Of a stretch of DNA of 17,789 bases, positions 8,207 through 17,300 are shown in pieces (positions within the stretch are counted from its first letter, which is position 1; each line of letters begins with the position of its first letter). The notes under the pieces were generated by a model. It was not told where the DNA came from and searched no databases. It saw only the letters and a list, made by a program, of their open reading frames with translations. The translations under genes and the position numbers were made by a program. The DNA comes from Phoronis ovalis. Taxonomy: Eukaryota; Phoronida; Phoronidae. The stretch is taken from contig JAOXYB010019660.1 in NCBI GenBank assembly GCA_028565635.1, positions 1 through 17,789 of the forward strand, read 5' to 3'.

Positions 8207-9749
8207 ATGGTTAGATTCGCATACATTTTTGTGAAAAAGGTTGGGTGAGTTAGTTTAAAAAAAACAAATGTTCAAGATTAAGTTTACCACACTAAGTAAA
8301 TGAAATCAGTTACGGTATATATGCACTATGTTTCATCTTCGTGTATTTTTCCATTCTTAGACACTATTTGTTCTCTTCTCTGTCACACATCAAGGACAGG
8401 CAGCTGCGATCCAACCAGTATTTACTATAACATGTGCTGTAAGTATTTTAAAAATAAAATACTATTATATTATAAAGATATGTTGCCAAAAATAGAACTT
8501 TTAAGACGAGGGTCGTTTTTGCATCACATCCAGAATGGAAATCATGCAGTACTAATGAGTGTGTACCTCCGTCAGTACAATTTGGGAATTAGATAATAAA
8601 TGTATAGATGTGGATAGAGAGAATGCCAGTAGAGTTTGGTACTACTACGTAATACTATGGGTACAGTTGTTCTACGTTCAAAGAGTGCCTTTTTAAAGAA
8701 AGATAAAATTATATACGTACTGTACAAGACATAATATCACTGATAGTTTATTTGAATGCCTTTGTGACCGTATTCTGCAGAGATATTTCGAGGCAAGCAG
8801 TAGGTTCATGTCCCAAATAACAACATAATTTGGCTATCAACAATATGTAACTATAATTCACTCAATAGAGATAGACGAATTAGTCTTGTTAAATTTCAGT
8901 CTTACGATATTTTTTAGAATGTTCTGTGCTCCCCCAATTCATTTTGCAAAGACACGAAGGATGGACCACGATGCCTTCCAGGTAAAAAGTAATCTCGCAT
9001 ATTTGTTGACCGATATTAAACTATTCAGTCTGCCGTATAAAACAGTGTTCGTCAAAACTGAATGCTAACACACAAATCATCCAACCCGGGTCATCCAACT
9101 GCGCATTTATACCCCAGCACAAGCTGTTATAAGCAACTGGCGCTGGATTATAAGACGCGTTCTCTTTAATCTGCCAGCTAAGCTATGGTAGAAAATCTCA
9201 GTATTATTTTCGCGATCAGGATGAATGCCAAAGTTGATATTTCTATAACAAGATGACAGTGATCACCATTATCCCCCGCATTATCCATGTGAAATATTAC
9301 GCCTGTGTAATTCTAAGTGTAGATTTCATAATTTCGCACCAAATTGTTCATATTTGCGTCGGTCAAATGTCACTTTCAAAAAACAAATTGCCATGTAGGA
9401 AAATAAAACAGTATAAAATAAACGGAAGCTTATGCGACAAAACTTAAAATACATCTCTACATAATTAGTCGTACAGTTTCTAACGACTTATTCACATTCT
9501 TATGCTATGTTCGATTGGAATAAAATATAATGGTTTAACGTTCTTTCAGCTCAAAAAAAGGGTTCATGTCCAAAGATAAAACCAGAAATCCCATATGCAT
9601 GTGAATACATCCAACAATGCAACACAGACTGTGACTGTCCCGGCGAGCAGAAATGTTGCAGTACTGTTTGTGGCAACATTTGCAAGAACCCCGTGAAGCC
9701 TTGGAATGGTGCATTTGGAGTTTGTACAAATATCTATATCAAGAAATAA
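8207..9749 (+). CDS. Secreted 4-Cys module plus WAP-domain protein, copy B (4 exons)
   Basis: Exons are 8207-8230, 8361-8438, 8918-8981 and 9550-9749 (366 nt, 121 residues, TAA stop), with the same 0, 0, 1 intron phases as copy A. Residues 1 to about 22 (MVRFAYIFTLFVLFSVTHQG) form a signal peptide. The 4-Cys module is C33-A-N-V-L-C38-S-P-N-S-F-C44-x8-C53. The WAP core starts at GSCPK (C62), then YAC73, QQC79, TDC83-D-C85, KCC (91-92), STVC96, GNIC100, and C114 in the tail NGAFGVC. C2 and C3 are five residues apart instead of the usual three. Sequence around the start (CCGTTGA.ATG.TTAGA) aligns with copy A, which fixes the start. The exon 1 donor is weak: TTT|GTGAAA (8231) is used here because it keeps phase and a clean signal peptide; AAG|GTTGGG (8240) also keeps phase, while the best-looking GTGAGT (8245) breaks the frame. 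An inhibitor, antimicrobial or matrix role is family knowledge only. Confidence 0.82.
8439..8917. other. Second intron of WAP copy B
   Basis: This 479-base AT-rich intron has a strong donor GTAAGT and an acceptor with a T-run (TTTTTTAG). No exon or repeat was recognised in it. The open frame at 8300-8596 covers the preceding exon in a different frame. Confidence 0.5.
8982..9549. other. Last intron of WAP copy B, with a possible tRNA-like SINE relic
   Basis: On the minus strand, about 9190 to 9080 reads TAGCTTAGCTGGCAGA, like a tRNA D-arm/A-box, then CTTATAA, like an anticodon loop, and further on CCCGGGTTGGATG, loosely like a B-box. Stem pairing is poor and the A-box to B-box spacing is too long for a tRNA, so this is at best a decayed tRNA-derived SINE. 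Nothing else is seen in the intron. Confidence 0.25.
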
Positions 9750-10013
9750 ACAAATGGCTGGACAGCTAGTGATTATTTGATGTCCTGAATTGAAATCAAT
9801 GGCTGTTCAAATTTTAGTATAAAATGTGATAATTTCTCACATTCCATGGTTTTCTTTGCTGACTAATTGTAGAACAAGTTTTATACATATAGAATGTGTG
9901 CAACTCTTTCATACATCCAATTATATTTTTAATGTATTGAGTTACCAGCAGTGTAACTGATATAAAATATAACACGTCTGACTGATAATGCTGACTACTC
10001 TCTTTGTTACATA

Positions 10014-10114
10014 ATGTATAAAGAATCGATTTCTTGCGATAACTTAAGGAAAAACAAAATGTTCCCGTAAACACATACAACAAAGTAAAAAAGGATAATG
10101 ACCTAATATGAAAT
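10014..10114 (-). repeat. Left arm of a ~100-bp inverted repeat
   Basis: Its reverse complement aligns along its length with 10697-10800. Best blocks are an 18-bp perfect match at 10069-10086 against 10726-10743 (ACTTTGTTGTATGTGTTT), ATTTCATATTAGGTCA (10099-10114 against 10697-10712) and CCTTAAGTTATCGCAA against CCTTGAGTTATTGCAA (10034-10049 against 10763-10778). I estimate roughly three-quarters identity by eye, with small gaps. Confidence 0.75.
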
Positions 10115-10696
10115 AGTACCTTTCGAATTTTTGCAATACACAGTTTCTCACAAAAAAATGTTAAAACTATTTGGCGACAGTTTAACACTGAAAAACATTA
10201 TTCTTACTAGATGTCGCTGTCACAGCTAAGCAGGGTAGCAACAGGCCAATGTTAAAGAAAACATTTCAAGAGATACAATATTGTTCTGCATGTGAATGTA
10301 TGCTATTTATCAGGAAGTTATATTTTATTATGACATTCACTTTAAAAAAGTATTAGTATAATTTAAATCTATTTTTTTTTCGCGTAATTTTAAATAGATT
10401 CAATACTGTTTCTAGCATCCACGGATAGCGCTCGGATAGCACAGATTGCGAGGCATAATACAAAACAAGTACGAGACAAGTTACGAGAGGGTCCTCTTTT
10501 AAGTTGCATTTCAGGTAATTGGCCGTAATTGGGAAATAAAGGGGTCTTTTCCTGGAGAGTGCAGGTCAATAATTTATATGTAAATGACGGCAGTACCTAA
10601 CACATCAAAATCCCATGCTAACACTACTGTGTAGCTACACTCTGTACATATAGCATTATTTAGCATTGTAGTGACGCTCCCTAGGTAAAATGTGCA

Positions 10697-10800
10697 ATTT
10701 CATATTAGGTCAACATCCCGTTTTCACTTTGTTGTATGTGTTTTAGTGAACCTTTCGATTTTCCTTGAGTTATTGCAAAAATCGTTTCTTTAAACATTAT
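10697..10800 (+). repeat. Right arm of the ~100-bp inverted repeat
   Basis: This is the partner of 10014-10114, with about 580 bases between. Similarity may extend a little outwards, where CTTTGTT on the left faces AACAAAG on the right. The arms may be the ends of one ~790-bp foldback element or two copies of a dispersed repeat in opposite orientation. No clear target-site duplication was found. Confidence 0.75.
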
Positions 10801-10895
10801 TGAACAAAGAATAACGCAGACTTTGCTCTAGCAGTGTAGTAAGATACAAACGCACCATTTATACAACTTTGTAAATGTATCTTAATCTCACATTA

Positions 10896-11033
10896 TAGTA
10901 GGTTTCCGAGTTATGCTCTCCCGATGAATTGTTTGTGACAGTTACTCAGATTTTTCTGACGTCATTTTACCGCATCACAAACTTCCAGTATTTTGTATAA
11001 TTATACGGAAGAGCATAACTCGGAAACCTACTG
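10896..11033. mobile_element. 138-bp MITE, Tc1/mariner-like
   Basis: It has perfect 23-bp terminal inverted repeats at 10897-10919 and 11010-11032, beginning AGTAGGTTTCCGAG and ending CTCGGAAACCTACT. The outermost base is T on the left and G on the right, i.e. C on the matching strand. TA dinucleotides flank both ends (10894-10895 and 11034-11035), as expected for Tc1/mariner insertion. The interior (about 90 bases) has no coding capacity and contains TGACGTCA. Confidence 0.75.
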
Positions 11034-11793
11034 TAATGCCATATTTTGATTTGTGATTCTTGCAGCGTTTACAATATATAAAAATTGCGCATCACATTAA
11101 GCATACATATTTTTATCCCCTTTATACATGTAAGCCAATTTTGATCATACTATTCTTTTTCTCAATTCCAGCCATTGAACATCATTGTTTTTTTCTGTTT
11201 TGAAAGTAACCTTTAACAAAATCTGAGATCAGTTTTTTTAGTCTCAAAATAATCCATTGTTTACTCAGTCTTGGCTGTGCCTGAACTGGAAAGCAGTGAT
11301 TTTGATACTTGTGATTTTCAAAGTTCGCAGCAGGTTGTATCCAGTAAAACATAACAAAAAATGTCGACGTTTATGCCTGCACGAAACATTAAATTTTATT
11401 ATATCTTGAACTGCGACATTATAATATTTTCCTCAGAGCGTTTACTGATATATTATTTAAAAAGTATTGTTACAACTGAAGTGGATGGCAAGATATATAC
11501 CTTTAATATTTTCAGATATAATATTGATTACATGTATTTGTATACAACGAACCTGCAAAGTGGAAAAATAAATATGTATATGTCTTTGTTGTTAGCTAAC
11601 AATGCGTTAATGTATGTCTATCCACACAAAATAATACATATTTTTGCCTTAAGATACCTTTTTACTAAAAGCTTTATATAAAATCCAGGAAAATACTTTA
11701 ATATATCTGTGTAGTAAAATGCGAAAATACATTTAGATAACACAAGTCATACCAAAAAGAACTCACGCAGCACCTTTAAATCCTTAGTTAATA

Positions 11794-11832
11794 CTAGGAT
11801 ATATAAATCTCTAAGAGTTTTATATATCCTAG
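11794..11832. repeat. Perfect 14-bp-stem hairpin
   Basis: CTAGGATATATAAA (11794-11807) is followed by an 11-base loop and its exact complement TTTATATATCCTAG (11819-11832). Flanking TTAA sequences continue the symmetry imperfectly. It lies just left of the CCGGACGT element and may belong to the same mobile unit. Confidence 0.6.
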
Positions 11833-11849
11833 GTTAATAATATGGTAGT

Positions 11850-11942
11850 GGCTAAACGTCCGGTTACCGGACAGTGTATCTTGGGGCTAAACGTCCGGAC
11901 ATCGAGAAATCTCGCGAGAACATCGTTCTGCCGGACGTTTTA
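11850..11942. repeat. CpG-rich CCGGACGT element with direct and inverted copies
   Basis: GGCTAAACGTCCGG is found exactly twice in direct orientation (11850-11863 and 11885-11898), and CCGGACGTTTTA (11931-11942) is its near inverse. GTCCGGTTACCGGAC at the first copy is a perfect palindrome around one base, and TCTCGCGAGA (11910-11919) is a perfect 10-bp palindrome. The block carries many CpG in otherwise AT-rich, CpG-poor DNA. It is probably a terminal part of a non-autonomous transposon; a regulatory role is not shown. Confidence 0.55.
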
Positions 11943-13199
11943 CTTACTTACTTGTCCGGTCAAATAAACTTCACTTACTTCCTTAAATGTTCAATCCTTA
12001 TACAATAGATTGCCCTTTTTTTTCCTTGGCGGCAACCGCATTTTGACATGTAAAAACTGAGATACAAAGTATCGTTAAGTCTTCCAGAGGCTGCTTAGAG
12101 GGATCATGCACCCAGAGTTTTAATGAATATATTTTTATTTCCACATACATGTATGCAGCATTCTTCTACTTGATAACAGTCGTAAGTATTAACTGCACGA
12201 ATATTAATCTTACTGTTTTGTTCTTTTGAAGCCTACAGCTGCAACAGTTATTTAAAAAACTAACGTTATATTATTATTTAAAAGTAAGCATGTTTTAAGT
12301 TTCTAGTAATTCAATACTGGTATGGAATATATACCTTTTACTAATTAAATGGAATCAGACTTATTTTTACCATGCAGAACATACGTAATTATTGTGCTCT
12401 AACAGAAGGGACAATTTACACAGTGAAAGGATAATTGCAACAAAATTGTCTAGTTGACAAGAAATTTAAATATATCTTGACTTGTAATTATTTTTCCCCA
12501 TGTTATTAGGATGTTTCTGAAAATGAAAATTAATTCCAATTATTCCAAACTTTGACAATATTTTTATTATTATATCCCGACAGATCTCAGCACCAACATG
12601 TTTTTTTCAAAATAATTAGTATCAAATGTATCTCTAATACTATGCCAGTCTGTCCCTGCTGGTCAACATATTTAAGATGTTTAATCTATGACATTGCAAC
12701 ATTTTTTACAGTTATGGAACCAAAAAAGAAGAACGCAACTAGAGGAATTCATTAGCCAATAACATTAGCCATTAATTACTAGCTGTATATTTTCTAACTA
12801 TTTTTATTTATATTGTGTATTATGATATATTGTAATTAGTATTGCCTTAAGTTCTGCTGTGTTTCATAGTCAAATATTTCAATATTGTATCAAAGAAATT
12901 AGTGTAATGTAAAAATATTCACCACAGTTTATAAGTGAATTCCAATTGTTTGACAAACATATACAGTACTCAGGAGAGAATGACACTGTATCAAGCTATT
13001 GCCAGAATATATAACTTACTTTATAAAATGTACAAGAGGTATTTAATTATAAAAGGAATTATGAAATGTGTATATAGAATATAACTCTTAGGCTGAATGA
13101 AGTGCCTAATGTTACTCTAAATAAATTTACATATATATTTTTTCATGATCTAATTAAATACTAATAACAATGAAGACATCAACAAAAATAATATATTAG

Positions 13200-13429
13200 T
13201 TATCGATGTAAGTTTCTGGATTGTGTGCCCCACATTGTCCAATATTGTGTGTATTCTATGCTGGTATGGTATTTTTCGTGTTCCACCAGGCTTCTTGCAG
13301 ATTTTCTGTTTGAATTGTACCCTATATGAAACAGGTTCATGGAACCTACAAAAAATGCCAGCAAAATAAGTACACACAATATATCTTTGCTTTTATCTAG
13401 GTATAGAAGCTTAGTAAGTCTCAACTCAT
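13200..13429 (-). other. Candidate orphan exon: membrane-anchor sequence
   Basis: On the minus strand a T-rich tract and acceptor-like AATGCAG end at 13430. The frame that follows starts with a split codon and GAG-TTG, stays open for about 75 codons and stops at 13202-13200. It encodes LRLTKLLYLDKSKD, then the hydrophobic ILCVLILLAFFVGSM, then a polar stretch with LVEHEKYHTSIEYTQYWTMW. The layout (short basic side, one membrane helix, polar stem) is like the start of a type II membrane protein such as a Golgi enzyme. No good donor, no ATG exon and no downstream domain were found; GTGGGG near 13224-13219 is a weak donor. It may be a pseudo-exon. Confidence 0.25.
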
Positions 13430-13553
13430 CTGCATTGTACTAATTAAAAGAAAATGATGACTCTCCTTTTCATTAGAAAAGTATCAAGTATCCTTAGAAT
13501 TAATTGAATTTTAGCAAATTTGAAAAATTGATGTATTTTCTGAATAAAATGTG

Positions 13554-13605
13554 GAACCATATCCGTGGCTCATGTGACTTGAATAATATCAGATATGGTT
13601 CAAGT
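13554..13605. repeat. Nested small inverted repeats
   Basis: GAACCATATC (13554-13563) pairs with GATATGGTTC (13592-13601). Within and across it, ACTTGAA (13577-13583) pairs with TTCAAGT (13599-13605). The two foldings exclude each other. This may be chance in AT-rich DNA. Confidence 0.4.
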
Positions 13606-14092
13606 TGATCAGAAATTGGACTTAAAAAATTTAAACCTTAAACAATTTAAGCAATGAATTAAATTTGCATTTCAATTTATATTAAAATGAGTCTAGCTTC
13701 AAATATGCATTTGGACGTAATGTTTTCAAGGTAAAAGATTTATAACCTTACCTAGTCTCTTTTAAAATGTATTAATTAGTTAATGCGTTAACAAAAGATA
13801 AAAAATAATATTTTGTATTGTTAGTACTTATTCTAAAAAATATTAATATTTTTAATAAATAAATCAAATGTTTTTATTGCAAAACAGAAAATACTAACAA
13901 ACAAGAAATAAAAAAGTTAGTAAACTGAATACTCACCTCAGTCACCTGTGTTGTTACAAACACAATTACTTGAACATGTAAAAAAATGTAAAACATTACT
14001 CAATCCGGGTTTCAATCTAAATAAGTTTTTTTCCTGTGATATAATTTCTTATTCAAAATCTTGCGGTCAAGATAGACCACTTTAACTCAATC

Positions 14093-14260
14093 TGACGTCA
14101 TTAAATACAATATTTACTTACTATACACTATATCCTGACCCTGGTACATAGTTTGTTTTAGTTTCTGTCTTTGTTGTCGTGGCCATGGTGACAATACCCT
14201 TTTCCTAGGAGTATTATCGATATGAATAAGGATATTACGAAATTCAAAATGGCGGTTATG
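14093..14260 (+). promoter_or_regulatory. Possible promoter region of the MAM gene
   Basis: A full CRE-type palindrome TGACGTCA lies at 14093-14100, about 250 bases before the MAM start codon. AAAATGGCGG, matching the YY1 core, lies near 14247-14256. The stretch is less AT-rich than its surroundings. No TATA box is clear. Function is inferred from motif matches only. Confidence 0.3.
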
Positions 14261-14349
14261 AATATACGACAATAATCACGTATTTATAAGTTTCATCACG
14301 TTTTCACCAAATTTCTCATTTTTTATATTATATGTATTTGCAAAAAGCG

Positions 14350-17300
14350 ATGAAACTAATAATAAAAGGTGAGTTCTGTGATTTTAAGTATGAATTGCGA
14401 CTAGGTTGTCTACACGTTGACGATAGAACGCAGTGATGATTCCGGATTAGAATCTCATTGGATGTTTTGCTATCTTCGTCGATAGTTTTGAATGGGTTAG
14501 GAGTGGAGGGATACAGGACCCATGTCCAATCTGGCGATGTTTCAGCATTTACTTAGTTATTTAGTTATTATATGTTAAGAAGATTTTCTGCCGATATTTA
14601 AGAATATATAAACAAATTGTCCTTTTAGATCATTTATGACAGGGTTATGATAATATTAGATTAGTACCTTAATTTATAAATCTCCCTTATTATACGGATA
14701 TTTGGAGGGGTATACTCCCGAGATATATTTTCCACTCGCAGATACGCTTCACCTGAAATATCCTAAAGGACCAAAAAAACCACCTGGGATTTTTTCCTTC
14801 CCTGTATAGTATTGACAGTACCCCTCGAGCTTAACTTACCGTCACCAAAGTGTAGCGTATGGCTTGGTGCGAGGCGTAGCAAGTATGCAAGAATATGGTA
14901 GGTCTGGAGTTTGTAGCAAATTTTGTCCCTATCTATACAATTACTCATACATGTGGGACTTTGGAATCATTTCTTTAACTTTGATCAGTTTGATCTATGC
15001 CGGGTTGGCTTCCGCATGCTTATTTTTTGTGTAATCATTGTATATCTGCAGAGCTAGATGAACATACATAGTAAATCCCACGTTATTTTTTAGATATAAC
15101 TAAATAATCGCTACATTAATAATAAATAATATTAATAAACACTATTATTATTATAATAATTATTACTATTATTTATAAATGCTGCATATTTTTTTAACAA
15201 AGCGAACATAACAGTTGAGCTTATTCACTTAGATTGGACATAGGACGGATATTTAAGTCCCGGAATTGCAGTCCCATGCTTTTAATAGTTAAAACATATC
15301 CTAAGCGTTAATTCTAAACTATGTACATTTTACAGATTAACGTTTCTCCCGTTGCACTCCTTCTAATATGTATCATTACGCCATATATTCCTTATATTTA
15401 TTTTCAGTTTTATTTCTGACAACGGTAATCAACGTCTACGTGTGTGCACTACCAGGTGAGTACGTAATATCTTTAATGTATGTTTGATTGCATGTTCCTT
15501 ATTATTAGTATGGCTGTAACTATTTATTTTAACGATACATTTATCTTATCTATAAATTGAGATTTGCGCAAATTACCATTCGCCACTTAAAAACATGTAA
15601 ATTCAGCATTCATCAGCAATTTCTAAACCTCATTCACGTTCACCTGTAAATAGCGCTATTCACCAGTCACCACAGTTTTCAAAAACAATTCACCAAAATA
15701 TCAATTCACACAGTATCCGATGCAGGATTTTCTGAAAGGGGCACACATATTTTCGGATACAGTATTATTCATTTTTCGAGATGCATAATTACAAGAATTA
15801 TAGTGTAAAACATATCTTAACAGACATACCAACCTACATTTTTTTAGGGGGGAGATTTTTTTGGGTTGATTAGGAGTGGTCTTTGCTTTGCATGCGGCAT
15901 TCGGGAAAATTTTAAATTTTACATGCTTTTCCCTGCTCGTTGATACCTTTTTTGGGCTTAATTTGAACAAAGATATTTTCCAAAGAAATGTTAATTTTGT
16001 AAGCAATACGTTTATAATTTTGATTAAAAACCTGTCTTTATTTAATATCCTTGGTCTCACAGAATAGAGACAGGAAAAAAATTGACAATTAAAGACTGTC
16101 CATTCATTGGAAAGATGCAGTATGTAACCTATTTATATCATTGCTACTCCCTGTAGCTACTATGCAACAAAAACTTAGATCACAAATCATATATGAGTAC
16201 CCAGGTATATGGTCCTTGATATCGCAGTCATTTTATTATACCTGAAATGTTTATATTTTTTAAATCAACCGATTCAGAAGTGTTAAAAAGAATGGCATTT
16301 ATATAAAATATTTTGTATGCATTTATTATAATTTGCAAATTGTTACAATTAAATAATGAAAATATTTTTTGGGAAAAGGGGGGCGCACGCCTTCTGCGCC
16401 CGATGGTAAATCCGCCACTGATTCACACTCACAATATATGATGCTTACAAATCCTGAGATCTTTCTGACATTTATAAGATGTTTTAGGTGAAAATTGTGT
16501 AGCATTTATTTATTTACTTGTAAAATAATTGTTCTATTTATGAATGCATACATAAATAAAAGCTAACAATTACAATTAGTCAGTGGTTCTGTTGTGCGTC
16601 TCATATCTATATTTTTTTAAAACAGTGTAATGACTGTAAAAAGCATAATTATATACTGCAAGACTCACGAGGTCCTACAAGTCAATAATATGATGAGCTT
16701 TATTTTGATTTTACTGTCTTGTCTATTAAACCTCTTAATGCAAAACATCATGAATTATTTTTTCCAAGTGCCGGCTGTCTTATAAAAACATAGTTACAAT
16801 GTAGAGCGAAGGTAAAACATTTTTTATTTATCAACTATTATTAATTGTTCGCGCATATATATTTTATTCACCATTCATGCCTGAAACTGTCACGTTTCAC
16901 GCTTTAAAATGCAGTCATTCACCGACACGTGGAAGAATTCATTCACGATTCATCTGCTACAGATGCTTTCACCACACCATCGAAAAAAGGCCTATTCACC
17001 GTTCACTCCCCCCTCGTGTTAAGAACGATGTGATAATAAAAAACCGTTTTTAATGTTAGTCTTGTGCGCATGTACGCAGTGATAAGATACACGTCCTCAC
17101 AGTGTAAATCAGTGCTTTGATAGTCAATGTTTTATTTGTTTAAAGTAAAATATCAACAATGCAGTATTAGTAATCTCAAATTATTAAATGTTTATTTCAG
17201 TAATTATTTCCTATTATTCTGTGGGACTAATTCTTAAAATCTTCTTAAAATCTAGGATGTCTAGGATATATCAGAACTATATTATCTAGCAGTTAATATC

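Larger units (their letters stand above)
9750..14349. other. 4.6-kb gene-poor intergenic region
   Basis: Between WAP copy B and the MAM gene no gene is firmly supported. Structured elements (listed separately) are the inverted-repeat pair 10014-10800, a MITE 10896-11033, a hairpin 11794-11832, the CCGGACGT element 11850-11942, a candidate minus-strand exon 13200-13429 and a small nested hairpin 13554-13605. An AAAAATATTAATATTTTT palindrome lies at 13836-13853 in a very AT-rich stretch (13780-13870). The remaining frames are AT-rich and lack domain or splice support. The AATAAA at 9745-9750 overlaps the copy B stop; the next clear one is at 10535-10540. Confidence 0.5.

Noticed and set aside
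9814-10188. 124-codon minus-strand frame
   Set aside because: It overlaps the inverted-repeat arm, is low in information and shows no domain.
11361-11681. 106-codon plus frame rich in I, Y, N and F
   Set aside because: AT-rich composition explains it; no homology recognised and no splice context.
12552-12755. Frame ending MEPKKKNATRGIH after an acceptor-like TTTTTTACAG
   Set aside because: It is short, with a stop after 13 codons and no matching upstream exon; chance is likely.
15701-16067. Open frames inside the hAT-like element
   Set aside because: No transposase motif or hAT dimerisation signature; both strands are open because the DNA is AT-rich.
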